Origin: Bacteroidota bacterium
GTDB lineage: Bacteria > Bacteroidota > Bacteroidia > Chitinophagales > UBA8649
Length of the DNA stretch: 13,207 bases
Reading direction: 5' to 3'
Assembly: GCA_003447535.1 (NCBI GenBank)
Contig: DLYY01000115.1
Span: 1-13,207, forward strand
Below are positions 1 through 7,848 of the stretch, piece after piece. The position numbers and the translations under genes are program-made. The notes beneath the pieces are model-generated. The model was given only the letters and a program-made list of their open reading frames with translations. It had not been told where the DNA came from and did no database searches. How positions within the stretch are numbered: the first letter of the stretch is position 1; every line of letters begins with the position of its first letter.

Positions 1-965
1 TCGGTCACAAGATTAAGGGGTGGAGTGGAGGATAAGATATTTCCACTGGAATCGATGGCTAGTACACGAATCTCATAAAGATCCCCATCCTCAAAACCAA
101 AAAGATTAGTACTTGGCGTAAAGGGGTTGAAAATCGTATCTCGTATTGTGTCTGTGCCATTGACGACGGCTTCAACCACTTGATAAAAGCCATAATCTGA
201 GGCGTAGGGATATACAAAAGGGACCCATTCAGGAGTGATAATTTGGTCACATCGGTCCACCATGTTGGCGGGGTCAGAAACCCACTGCATTAAAGGAAAT
301 CCAGGTTCTGAAGCATTACTTAAGTTCGGAGTAGGGCAGCCATCATAGGCAATAAGCATATAGCTCAGATTTGGGTCGTTTACATTACTCACTGCATCAA
401 AAAAGGATGTCGTATTTAGACCTGGAACATCCACTAAATAGGGGCTTACAGGTGCCCCTGAACTTGGATCTGCATAGGTTAAAAAATAACCTTGTACCGC
501 ACCATTGCTGTTCGCAGTCCAGTTGATTTCCACTCCACCACCATTGACTTGTATACCATCGATAAATGTAGTCGGAATATTGTTGCTGGCAATAGGAGAT
601 AAGTTTACTGCTTCTCCAGGGCAGTTATATACAGGTTGCATATAGTAATACCATGAGGCTCCACTGACTAAGGCGTTATTATGAGTAAAAGAGAGGGTGG
701 CCGTATTATTTATACTTGTAAGTAGGTTAAAAGGTCCTGTTTCGGAAGTGGATGCATAAATATCCCAACTTAAAAAAGGACCACAGCTATTAACTGGTGT
801 CGTCCATGATATAACAAGATCACTGGTTCCCGAAGGATTGTCTACGCATTGGATTAATGGGGGATTAACCTGGCCTTTGACAACCATAGATAACATAACT
901 AGGCATAACGTTAAAATCTTAGTTACTCGGACGCAAGAAAGGAAGGAAAGTAAACGCTGTACCAT
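1..965 (-). CDS. Secreted FN3-like repeat protein, N-terminal part (partial)
   Basis: The frame is open from an ATG at 963-965 to the left edge, about 320 residues without a stop, so the C-terminus is missing. Residues 1-31 look like a signal peptide: basic start, hydrophobic stretch ending in MLSMVVKG, probable cut before QVNPP. The rest reads as beta-sandwich modules of fibronectin type III kind, about residues 35-130, 131-222 and 223-320, with recurring features such as VISWTTP, VEINWTA and YEIRVLAID. There are several cysteines and no enzymatic motif. Proteins of this build in Bacteroidota are often cell-surface adhesins exported by the type IX system, with a C-terminal sorting or gliding-motility-associated domain, but that end lies outside the window, so the route is an inference. 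It is the last visible gene of the leftward cluster, 21 bases after the M16-like gene. The reading frame and signal peptide are clear; the function is unknown. Confidence 0.8.
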   Translation of the reverse strand, partial: MVQRLLSFLSCVRVTKILTLCLVMLSMVVKGQVNPPLIQCVDNPSGTSDLVISWTTPVNSCGPFLSWDIYASTSETGPFNLLTSINNTATLSFTHNNALVSGASWYYYMQPVYNCPGEAVNLSPIASNNIPTTFIDGIQVNGGGVEINWTANSNGAVQGYFLTYADPSSGAPVSPYLVDVPGLNTTSFFDAVSNVNDPNLSYMLIAYDGCPTPNLSNASEPGFPLMQWVSDPANMVDRCDQIITPEWVPFVYPYASDYGFYQVVEAVVNGTDTIRDTIFNPFTPSTNLFGFEDGDLYEIRVLAIDSSGNILSSTPPLNLVT

Positions 966-986
966 AGTTTCTCTTTTGTTTTAACC

Positions 987-2270
987 TTAGGCGATGATTA
1001 CCTGTGAGAGTTGATCAATGTCTATATGTTTTCTTGCAAGCTCTCTTACTTTAGTTGGGTTTAGCGCTAAACTAACCTCTAAATCCTTGTGAATTGAATC
1101 TAATGGAATTCCTAGTGAAGTTAATCTTCGATAGGTCTTGGCTACGGAAAATGCACTATTTACTGTACGAAGAATTAATCCATTGTAGTAGTTCTGCATC
1201 ATACGCCACTCTCTTCCTTCAATCAACTCATTTTGTAAACGTTGAATCTCATGGAATATTTCGTGTAATGTCGCCTCTGTATATTGATGAGCAACCTCTG
1301 TTCCAATAATGAAGCTATTGCTAAATTTTAGTTGATGAAGACTGGACTGAATGCCATAGGTATAGCCTTTGTCCTCCCGGATGTTCGACATAAGTCTAGA
1401 ACCGAAAAACCCACCCAGGACGTTGTTTAAAAAGCGCAAGCCATAGGCATCTTCATGATGGGCGGAAATGGTCGGATGCGCAAGACGGATAGCATGCTGA
1501 GTACTATCCTGTCGTTGAGTAACTATTTTTTTTGCGTGATATGCTATTGCTTCATGCTCAGGGATACTTGACGAACGATCCTTCGTTAGTGTAGACAATC
1601 CGTTAGAAAGATGATTAATCAGCCTGTGATTATAGCATCCAGCAATAGTCCCAATGCAATCAGTATTCCAGGATAACCATTGTTTTGCATGGTCTCGAAC
1701 ATCCTGTATCTTGATTTCCTCTAAATGTTGAATATCAAGGCTTCGGCCATAAGGGTGATTTTCTCCGTAGAGTAATTTTGAGATTTCTTTGGAGGCTCGG
1801 TATTCTGGTTGTTGATGAAGGCGTCGCAGTTTATTGGATAGAATAGTAACTCTTTTAGAGAGTTCTGATTCGTCGAAAACAGATTCACTCAGCATATCGA
1901 AGAGTAAGTCTAAGAGTATCTCAATACTGTGGTTTAGACCTTGTATAATGATGTGAATGTAGTATGTGCCCCTTTGAATTGAGATATTTCCACCAGTTTC
2001 TTCAATCAGAGCATTTAATGCTTCACTAGAGAGATTCCTTGTCCCACTTTTGAGTAAGGAAGTCATCATTTGCGCCGCACCATATTGAGATTCAAACCAT
2101 GTTCCCGCTGGAATCAAAAGATCGATTTGAATAAAAGGTTGTCGGTCATCATAAAAACCTTGTATTCTTCCTACATCAAAAGGAATCGTTTCCCCTTGGT
2201 GAAAGGACAGTTGCTCAGTTAGTGCAATCTCGGGCGGCTTGATACGCCAAGAAGTTGGAGAATTGGTCAT
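987..2270 (-). CDS. M16 family peptidase-like protein, non-catalytic partner
   Basis: This 427-residue protein has the two-lobed M16B layout but no zinc site. Where the family has HxxEH, the sequence reads GAAQMMTSLLKSGT (about residues 64-77), with none of the metal ligands. The C-terminal lobe keeps the conserved segment GSRLMSNIREDKGYTYG (290-306), including Arg298 and Tyr305, which in M16 enzymes bind substrate and complete the active site. This is the pattern of the regulatory subunit in heterodimeric M16B proteases, where the catalytic subunit supplies zinc and the partner supplies the Arg/Tyr pair. The next gene upstream, 5 bases away, encodes the zinc-binding subunit, so the two very probably act together. 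There is no signal peptide, which suggests a cytoplasmic location. The N-terminus (RIKPPEI) resembles that of other Bacteroidota non-catalytic M16 proteins and supports the chosen start. The substrate cannot be told from the sequence. Confidence 0.9.
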   Translation of the reverse strand: MTNSPTSWRIKPPEIALTEQLSFHQGETIPFDVGRIQGFYDDRQPFIQIDLLIPAGTWFESQYGAAQMMTSLLKSGTRNLSSEALNALIEETGGNISIQRGTYYIHIIIQGLNHSIEILLDLLFDMLSESVFDESELSKRVTILSNKLRRLHQQPEYRASKEISKLLYGENHPYGRSLDIQHLEEIKIQDVRDHAKQWLSWNTDCIGTIAGCYNHRLINHLSNGLSTLTKDRSSSIPEHEAIAYHAKKIVTQRQDSTQHAIRLAHPTISAHHEDAYGLRFLNNVLGGFFGSRLMSNIREDKGYTYGIQSSLHQLKFSNSFIIGTEVAHQYTEATLHEIFHEIQRLQNELIEGREWRMMQNYYNGLILRTVNSAFSVAKTYRRLTSLGIPLDSIHKDLEVSLALNPTKVRELARKHIDIDQLSQVIIA

Positions 2271-2275
2271 GGCGT

Positions 2276-3529
2276 TTATGATATTGAGCTAGCTCCGGTT
2301 TTACAATAATGAATTATAGAGGCATTGGATTTGGAAAGGACTCTACGAGCTGCTTCTTGAATATCCGAAGCATTGAGCTTGTTGTACAAAGCGCTTTCGG
2401 TATTAATACCATTCGTGTCACCTTGGGATGCGAAGAAACCTAAGTTATAGGCGATATTTTGCAGTTGAAGGTCGTCCATTGCTTGGTCGGTGAGCGTCTT
2501 ATTAATCACCTTTTTAAACTCTTGGTCGGTTAAGCCCTCTTCTTGCAGATTTTCCAGTGTTTTCCATAGGGCGTCTTCTGCCTCTTGATGCGAAACACCA
2601 TCATGTAATCTCCCTTCAAAAACCAACAGTCCTGGATCTAAACTTCCTAATACATATACATTGAGATCGGCAAAAAGTTGTTGTTCATCAACCAGTTCTT
2701 TTTGGCATCGAGAGCTTCTTCCGGTTCCTAAAACATCGCTGAGAATATCTTCAGATGGATAGGTTTTGGCCATGCGTTCTGAACAATGCCACATCATAAT
2801 TAAGGCATTACTCTCCACAGAGGAATGATGTTTTACACGTCGAGGTTCTAGCTGTGCTGGCTCTTTAGGTAATTCCCGGTCTGGAATATTCTTAGAAGGA
2901 ATACTTCCAAAGTAGGTTTCTATCCAGTGGCGCACCTGCTCCTCGTCGAAGTTTCCTGCGATGGATAGATACGCATTATTGGGTGCATAGTACTTTTTGA
3001 AAAAGGCTTTGATAGCTTTCATATCCATCCCCTCGATATGGGATAAGTTTTTACCAATGGTAGGCCATCGGTAGGGATGGTGAGTGTAGGCTAAATCTAG
3101 CATTAAATGCCACTGGTCACCATAAGGCTTATTTAGGTAGTGCTCTTTAAACTCTTCGATGACTACCGATTTTTGGGTAGCCAAGCTCTCCTCCTCAAAG
3201 GCCAATCCGAGCATGCGATCTGATTCCAACCAAAGCGCTGTTTCTAAGTTGACCGCGGGTAAAATGTTATAATAGTTTGTGCAGTCTGGATTGGTAAATG
3301 CATTGCTATCTCCTCCTGCCTCTTGCAACGGATTATCATAGTTTGGAATGTGCTGTGATCCTTCGAACATAAAGTGCTCAAAAAGATGGGCAAATCCTGT
3401 TTGATTTTCATCTTCGTCTCGTGAACCTACATCATAGAGTAAGTTGGTTACAGCAATGGAGGAGTTTTCATCTTTGTGGAGTACAACGTGAAGTCCATTA
3501 TCTAGGGTATATTCTTTGAACTTTATCAA
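2276..3529 (-). CDS. M16 family zinc metallopeptidase, catalytic subunit
   Basis: This 417-residue protein begins with the typical M16 opening (YTLDNGLHVVLHKD, from residue 7). It carries the inverted zinc motif HLFEH at 48-52, with His48 and His52 as ligands and Glu51 as general base. The third ligand is probably Glu126 in VVIEEFKEH. The family hallmarks FMFEGS and the SNAFTNPDCTNYY segment (75-87) are also present, so a working zinc endopeptidase site is expected. The C-terminal lobe is degenerate where the family has its Arg and Tyr: it reads RSSRCQKELVDEQQLF. Those residues are supplied by the adjacent M16-like protein, which points to an obligate heterodimer. No signal peptide is visible, so it is probably cytoplasmic, perhaps degrading peptides. 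It lies 35 bases after the OmpA-type gene and 5 bases before its partner, consistent with one transcript. The substrate is unknown. Confidence 0.93.
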   Translation of the reverse strand: MIKFKEYTLDNGLHVVLHKDENSSIAVTNLLYDVGSRDEDENQTGFAHLFEHFMFEGSQHIPNYDNPLQEAGGDSNAFTNPDCTNYYNILPAVNLETALWLESDRMLGLAFEEESLATQKSVVIEEFKEHYLNKPYGDQWHLMLDLAYTHHPYRWPTIGKNLSHIEGMDMKAIKAFFKKYYAPNNAYLSIAGNFDEEQVRHWIETYFGSIPSKNIPDRELPKEPAQLEPRRVKHHSSVESNALIMMWHCSERMAKTYPSEDILSDVLGTGRSSRCQKELVDEQQLFADLNVYVLGSLDPGLLVFEGRLHDGVSHQEAEDALWKTLENLQEEGLTDQEFKKVINKTLTDQAMDDLQLQNIAYNLGFFASQGDTNGINTESALYNKLNASDIQEAARRVLSKSNASIIHYCKTGASSIS

Positions 3530-3564
3530 GAGATTATGTTAATCTAAACTGTTTATGTTATCCT

Positions 3565-6192
3565 TTACTCAAAAAATATGGATAGCTCAACTCTTCTGTT
3601 TATAGCCCGATTTTCCGGACTTTCGTTGGGTACAATCGGTTTTGTCTCGCCATAACCTTCAACTTGTAAACGCATTTCTTTGATTCCCTTTTCAATGAGG
3701 TAATTGGCAACAGCTTGAGCTCTATTTTGCGAGAGAATGGTATTCATACTCTCACTGCCTACATCATCTGTGTGACCCTCAATTCTAAGCTTAAAGGTTG
3801 AATCGGCACTCAGAACCGCTACTAGTTTTTCAAGGCTAGTAAAGGACTCTTCTAAGATAATTGCGTTGCCTGTGTTAAAGCCAAGATTGTTAAATGCTGT
3901 ATCGAGTACTTCTTTAACTTCTTCATCAACTTCAGGACATCCTTGAAGTTCAATAAGCCCAAACGTTTTCGGGCACTCATCTTCCTTGTCGTTGAGTCCG
4001 TCACCATCAGAATCTGGATAAGGACATCCTTTATTATCTATTGGGCCAAAAATTTCAGGACAGTCATCAGAGGGGTCATTGAGTCCGTCACCGTCAGAAT
4101 CTGGATAAGGACATCCATTATTTTCCATAGGCCCAAAGGTCTCAGGGCATCCATCTTCACCATCGTTTAGTCCGTCACCGTCGGCATCTCCGTAAGGGCA
4201 ACCATTGTTTTCGAGAGGACCTGCAGCAAAGGCACAGGAGTCTTGTGGATCAGGAATACTATCATTATCAGAGTCTGGACACCCATTATAGATGAGCATT
4301 CCAAATCGTGTAGGACACTCGTCTTCTGCATCGGTGATTCCGTCAAAATCTTGGTCGGGACATCCATTCATCTCTTGAGATCCAGCTACTTCAGGGCATT
4401 TGTCTTCTGCATCGGTAATCCCATCGAGATCGGTGTCAGGGCAACCATTGAGTTCAATTAATCCGTAAACGTCAATACAAGAATCCAAATGATTTGCTAT
4501 GCCATCACCGTCAGAATCTGGACATCCATTTAACGCTAAAATCCCTGAATCCCTTGGGCACTCATCCACATCGTCGTTGAGTCCGTCTTTATCTAAATCT
4601 GGGCACCCTAAGCCTTCCCAAGATCCCGGTACTCTTCTGCACTCATCGACTGAATTGGAGACATGATCACGGTCTTTGTCCCGCAAGCGTTTACGAATAG
4701 GAATGTTCAGCGCTGCATAAAAATTAGCATCGTAGGTGGTCTTTCTAAAGAGCGGTGTGAAATCATTGGTCCCAACTACTAATGGCCCAATTCGCATGCC
4801 TGCACCAAGGTGAGCATTACCATTGGTATTAACAGATACAGGAAGATAAAAGCCAAACCAATGGTTCTCGTATCGCGGGGTTAGAGAAAACTCGCTGATG
4901 TCTCGGCTCTTTTCTGGATTTTTTCGAAAGGCTGGCGCAATGGACATACTGAAGTTCGTGTAGAAGTTTTTACCTAAAGCGTAATCGGCAAAAGCATTGA
5001 TTCGGAAGGGTAGGGTCATGGTGAATTTCTCGCTGCCTTCATCAGTAACGACATAGATGGAGCTTAGACTATCTGATAACCCGTCAAGTCCATCATTTTG
5101 AAAGCGATTAATTGCCACAGCAAAGTCGTCAATCAAAACGTTTGGTGCATCAGCATAAATGGATTCCAGACCTCCATTACCCTGTAGATAATTACTTCTT
5201 GAATATCGTGTATTTCCGATATCCATAATGCTTAAGCCAAGGCGTAACTTGTATTTGTTTCGGTCGGGTCGGAAATAATTGGTGTCTCCATCTAATGTGT
5301 AACGGTATTCTTCAATATTAGGACGCCATTCATAAACAAATCCCAAATCCATTCCCACGCTCACACCATTTTTGAAAAAGGAGGATACATTTTGAAATCC
5401 AGTTCCTGGCTCCAAGGCATCGATATTGGAGAATAGGTCTGCATAACCAAAACGGAGGTCACTGTTTGAAATCGATATCATGCTGTCGGAAGGGAACGTA
5501 ACATCGAGGTTGTCACTGTATAGATAAGCCGCAGTTCGTCCACGAGTGATCTTTAAGGTCGCTGCACTGCTTACGAAGTGCTTTCCATTGTCGAATACTT
5601 GTCGTCCATAGCTCAGACCATGTTCCTCCCAAGCCCCTGCGTCGATGGATATATTTTGGCTGACGATGCTTTGATTGAGCAATTCATCGATGGATAGCTC
5701 ATTGTAGACCATTCTTGCTAAATCCTCATCGAATCCATCGATGCTCGCATGACTCCTGATAGCCGTATAAAATCCTAAGGATTGTTTCTTCTCTTTTCCG
5801 AAAGAAACCATAAAACTCAGTGGCAAGGTATAGTTAGCGCGCACCAAACCACTTTTCTCCTTGCCGTTAAGGCGCTCGACAAGAAGGTCGTCAACAAAAT
5901 TTGGGTTGTTTACGGCTCTCTCTATATCACTTAGAAAAGAAGAGGTATTAATGCCGATGTAGTTGTTTGTGACTGTGAAATGACTCGAACTCAAATTCAT
6001 TTGGAAGGCGAGGCGATTATCCACAAGCAAGGCTGGATTCCATTGGAGTGAATGAACACCGCTGTAGTTATCGGAATGAAAGCCCATAAAACCCTGCGCC
6101 ATCAAAGCACCTTGTCGATTGCTCAAACAGGCTGCAAGGATAAATATTGCAATTATGATTTTCTTGAAAAAAGCGGAAGTCCTAAACCTCAT
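3565..6192 (-). CDS. OmpA family outer-membrane protein with DUF5723-like barrel and TSP3 repeats
   Basis: This is an 875-residue envelope protein. Residues 1-33 form a signal peptide (basic start, hydrophobic IIIAIFILAACL, probable cut after MAQ). Residues about 34-500 are rich in alternating aromatic and polar strands and open with a WNPALL motif, resembling the Bacteroidota DUF5723 or other outer-membrane beta-barrel modules; this part is called less surely. Residues 505-753 hold nine thrombospondin type-3 calcium-binding repeats (DxDxDG...D.CP...NGCP). Residues about 757-875 are an OmpA C-terminal domain with EGHTDDVG, Asp809 and Arg824 in the positions that bind the diaminopimelate of peptidoglycan, and a closing NRRVEL. 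The protein should therefore sit in the outer membrane and tether it to the cell wall, with a calcium-stiffened linker between. It is the first gene of the leftward cluster and diverges from atpB. No specific name can be assigned. Confidence 0.9.
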   Translation of the reverse strand: MRFRTSAFFKKIIIAIFILAACLSNRQGALMAQGFMGFHSDNYSGVHSLQWNPALLVDNRLAFQMNLSSSHFTVTNNYIGINTSSFLSDIERAVNNPNFVDDLLVERLNGKEKSGLVRANYTLPLSFMVSFGKEKKQSLGFYTAIRSHASIDGFDEDLARMVYNELSIDELLNQSIVSQNISIDAGAWEEHGLSYGRQVFDNGKHFVSSAATLKITRGRTAAYLYSDNLDVTFPSDSMISISNSDLRFGYADLFSNIDALEPGTGFQNVSSFFKNGVSVGMDLGFVYEWRPNIEEYRYTLDGDTNYFRPDRNKYKLRLGLSIMDIGNTRYSRSNYLQGNGGLESIYADAPNVLIDDFAVAINRFQNDGLDGLSDSLSSIYVVTDEGSEKFTMTLPFRINAFADYALGKNFYTNFSMSIAPAFRKNPEKSRDISEFSLTPRYENHWFGFYLPVSVNTNGNAHLGAGMRIGPLVVGTNDFTPLFRKTTYDANFYAALNIPIRKRLRDKDRDHVSNSVDECRRVPGSWEGLGCPDLDKDGLNDDVDECPRDSGILALNGCPDSDGDGIANHLDSCIDVYGLIELNGCPDTDLDGITDAEDKCPEVAGSQEMNGCPDQDFDGITDAEDECPTRFGMLIYNGCPDSDNDSIPDPQDSCAFAAGPLENNGCPYGDADGDGLNDGEDGCPETFGPMENNGCPYPDSDGDGLNDPSDDCPEIFGPIDNKGCPYPDSDGDGLNDKEDECPKTFGLIELQGCPEVDEEVKEVLDTAFNNLGFNTGNAIILEESFTSLEKLVAVLSADSTFKLRIEGHTDDVGSESMNTILSQNRAQAVANYLIEKGIKEMRLQVEGYGETKPIVPNESPENRAINRRVELSIFFE
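3934..4680 (-). repeat. Nine tandem thrombospondin type-3 repeats within the OmpA-type gene
   Basis: The repeats are coded by residues 505-753 of the OmpA-type protein. GCP ends nine units, at residues 529, 556, 583, 610, 637, 664, 693, 722 and 751. The first six units are 27 residues long and the last three are 29, because two residues (YG or YP) are added at the start of each. Each unit carries an Asp-rich calcium-binding loop and a cysteine pair. At DNA level, 3992-4029 and 4079-4116 match at 37 of 38 bases with an 87-base period, so the last units look recently duplicated. Confidence 0.9.
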
Positions 6193-6214
6193 GTAAAGTA
6201 ATTTTTAAGGCTTA

Positions 6215-6244
6215 CAAGGTAGAAATATCTTCAGAGAATCTCAA
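6215..6244 (-). promoter_or_regulatory. Possible promoter for the leftward OmpA/M16 cluster
   Basis: Read on the minus strand, a TTG at 6244-6242 is followed after 20 bases by TACCTTG at 6221-6215. This is one T short of the Bacteroidota -7 consensus TAnnTTTG, and the spacing to the TTG is as expected for that sigma factor. It lies 22 bases above the ATG of the OmpA-type gene. The match is imperfect and short motifs occur by chance in AT-rich spacers, so this is a weak call. Confidence 0.3.
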
Positions 6245-6347
6245 GAATATACCTGGTCTTAAATGGCCTTTAACAGGATAAAAAGAATCATGTTGATAAG
6301 TCATGCTAAAACTTTGATAATACACTCGAAAAAAGTAAAAAGCTGTA

Positions 6348-6355
6348 TACCTTTG
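6348..6355 (+). promoter_or_regulatory. Bacteroidota -7 promoter element upstream of atpB
   Basis: TACCTTTG is an exact match to the Bacteroidota primary sigma factor -7 consensus TAnnTTTG, in the divergent intergenic region 27 bases before the atpB start. A TTTG lies upstream at 6313-6316, but its 31-base spacing is longer than the usual 19-23, and no better -33 element was seen. If this element is used, transcription would start near 6361 and give a leader of only about 20 bases. Confidence 0.5.
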
Positions 6356-6381
6356 GGGCACATTTAAAGAAGACGTAGTTA

Positions 6382-7578
6382 ATGGGTCTTATGGCAAAAA
6401 AAAGAAACACTACCATGCGATGGTCCTTGGCCATCATGTTAATGTCTATGTTCTCTTTGGTTCTCTTCCTTGTGCCTAACGGAGCGCAAGCCGAAAAGAA
6501 TGCTCATCACGAGAACCACCACCACGATGCTAACGTGGAAACAGCTTCACAAGAATCGCACGAAAGCAGTACCCATAAAGACCACTCATCAGATGAGCAT
6601 GTAGCGCATGAAGAAGGGTTTAATGCTGGCGAGATGATTATGCACCATATCGGGGATGCTAACGCCTTTCACATTGTAGGAGATATCTATATTCCTCTTC
6701 CCGTAATTATATACAATAAAACTGAAGGAACATGGTTTACTGGTCTTTCTACAGAATTTAACATAGATCATCATGGTAACTCCACGAAAGAAGTCGAGGG
6801 ATTTCACATGTATCACGGTCGCGTTCTACCTATTGATGAGGAGACTACAATTGTTGATTTTAGCATCACGAAGAATGTCTTCACGATGTTGCTGGCGAGT
6901 CTACTACTTATCGTCATTTTTACGACGGTTGCCAAAGGATATCGCCGCCGCGAAGGGCAAGCCCCAAAGGGTATTCAAGGTTTTTTTGAACCTATTATTC
7001 TTTTTATTCGGGAGCAAGTTGCAAAGCCATATCTAGGTAATAAAACGGATGCCTACATGCCTTTCTTACTCACTTTGTTTTTCTTTATTTGGAGTCTTAA
7101 TCTCTTAGGTCTCATTCCAATTTTTCCGGGTAGTGCTAATGTTACCGGGAATATTATGGTTACGGCAGCTTTAGCTTTAATAATATTAGTAGTTATTCTT
7201 TTACGTGCTAATAAGGCGTATTGGAAACACATTCTAATGCCCGACGTGCCTTTATTGCTCTACCCAATTGTAGTGCCCATTGAGGTGATAGGCATCTTCA
7301 CCAAACCATTTGCTCTTATGGTTCGTCTTTTTGCCAATATCGCAGCGGGCCATATTATTATTTTAAGTCTTGTAAGTCTCGTGTTTATTTTCGGGAATTC
7401 AGGCGAAAGCCTTTCTGGAGGAATTACTGGAGGAATAGTTACCACGGCCTTCGGACTTTTTATGAATGTAATGGAATTGCTCGTTGCAGCCATTCAGGCA
7501 TTCATATTTACGAATTTATCTGCCGTGTTTATCGGTTTGGCTATTGAAGATCACCATGAACATGCAGAACATCACTAA
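6382..7578 (+). CDS. atpB: F0F1 ATP synthase subunit a
   Basis: Subunit a forms the two half-channels that carry protons to and from the rotating c-ring. The essential arginine is Arg315 in ALMVRLFANIAAGH. His324 and Glu365 occupy the positions of E. coli Glu219 and His245, a swapped pair. The late helix ends in AAIQAFIFTNLSAVFIG as in the family. At 398 residues the protein is much longer than E. coli's 271 because of its N-terminus: a signal peptide (about 13-37, ending GAQA) and a histidine-rich stretch (42-76), then a region to about 160 expected outside the inner membrane. Such N-terminal extensions occur in other Bacteroidota. The C-terminus is also His-rich (EDHHEHAEHH). Other in-frame ATGs lie at 6391 and 6415; 6382 was kept, but 6391 is equally possible. 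It is the first gene of the operon, with no atpI or atpZ before it. Confidence 0.96.
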   Translation: MGLMAKKRNTTMRWSLAIMLMSMFSLVLFLVPNGAQAEKNAHHENHHHDANVETASQESHESSTHKDHSSDEHVAHEEGFNAGEMIMHHIGDANAFHIVGDIYIPLPVIIYNKTEGTWFTGLSTEFNIDHHGNSTKEVEGFHMYHGRVLPIDEETTIVDFSITKNVFTMLLASLLLIVIFTTVAKGYRRREGQAPKGIQGFFEPIILFIREQVAKPYLGNKTDAYMPFLLTLFFFIWSLNLLGLIPIFPGSANVTGNIMVTAALALIILVVILLRANKAYWKHILMPDVPLLLYPIVVPIEVIGIFTKPFALMVRLFANIAAGHIIILSLVSLVFIFGNSGESLSGGITGGIVTTAFGLFMNVMELLVAAIQAFIFTNLSAVFIGLAIEDHHEHAEHH

Positions 7579-7595
7579 TTTTTATTTTTTCACCA

Positions 7596-7616
7596 GGATA
7601 GCATGTTGTGCTATCC
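7596..7616 (+). promoter_or_regulatory. RNA hairpin between atpB and atpE
   Basis: GGATAGCA (7596-7603) and TGCTATCC (7609-7616) form a perfect 8-base-pair stem around the 5-base loop TGTTG. The hairpin fills the middle of the 45-base atpB-atpE gap and ends 7 bases before the atpE ATG. No T-run follows it, so it does not look like an intrinsic terminator. An mRNA-stability, processing or translation-control role for atpE is an inference. Confidence 0.6.
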
Positions 7617-7623
7617 ATAAATC

Positions 7624-7839
7624 ATGTACACTATGTTAATGGCTGCTGTTGGAGCCGGACTAGCTGCTATTGGAGCTGGTATCGGTATTGGAAACCTTGC
7701 TGGTCGTGCCATGGAAAGTATTGCTCGTCAGCCTGAGGCTACGGGGGATATCCGTGGACTAGCGATTATTTTTGCCGCGTTTATTGAGGGTGTTGCCCTT
7801 TTCGCAGTAATTGTAGCGCTTCTAGAAGTTGTATCCTAA
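7624..7839 (+). CDS. atpE: F0F1 ATP synthase subunit c
   Basis: This 71-residue hairpin protein has two membrane helices (about 3-25 and 46-68) joined by the conserved polar loop RQPEATGDI, which touches gamma and epsilon. The ion-carrying carboxylate is Glu55 in AAFIEGVALF. Helix 1 has Ile22 where sodium-binding c subunits carry a Gln, and Gly56 follows Glu55 where they have Ser, so the ring probably carries protons rather than sodium. The glycine-rich GAGIGIGNLAG stretch allows close packing of helices in the ring. ATGs at 7633 and 7639 are alternative starts; 7624 gives the usual family length. The upstream bases hold no Shine-Dalgarno sequence. The gene is flanked on both sides by predicted RNA hairpins, which may matter because c is needed in many copies per enzyme. 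Confidence 0.97.
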   Translation: MYTMLMAAVGAGLAAIGAGIGIGNLAGRAMESIARQPEATGDIRGLAIIFAAFIEGVALFAVIVALLEVVS

Positions 7840-7848
7840 GTGAAAAAT

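Noticed and set aside
59..250. 63-residue minus-strand open frame at the left edge
   Set aside because: It lies in another frame within the longer FN3-like gene, whose signal peptide and continuous coding frame explain the region.
3943..4461. Plus-strand open frames across the TSP3 region, with repeated motifs such as RIWIRTS
   Set aside because: They are antisense to the TSP3 repeats. The repeated motifs are explained by the repeat period, and no independent start signal or protein family was seen.
6313..6316. TTTG as the -33 element for the atpB promoter
   Set aside because: It lies 31 bases before the -7 element, longer than the usual spacing, so it was not annotated as a promoter part.
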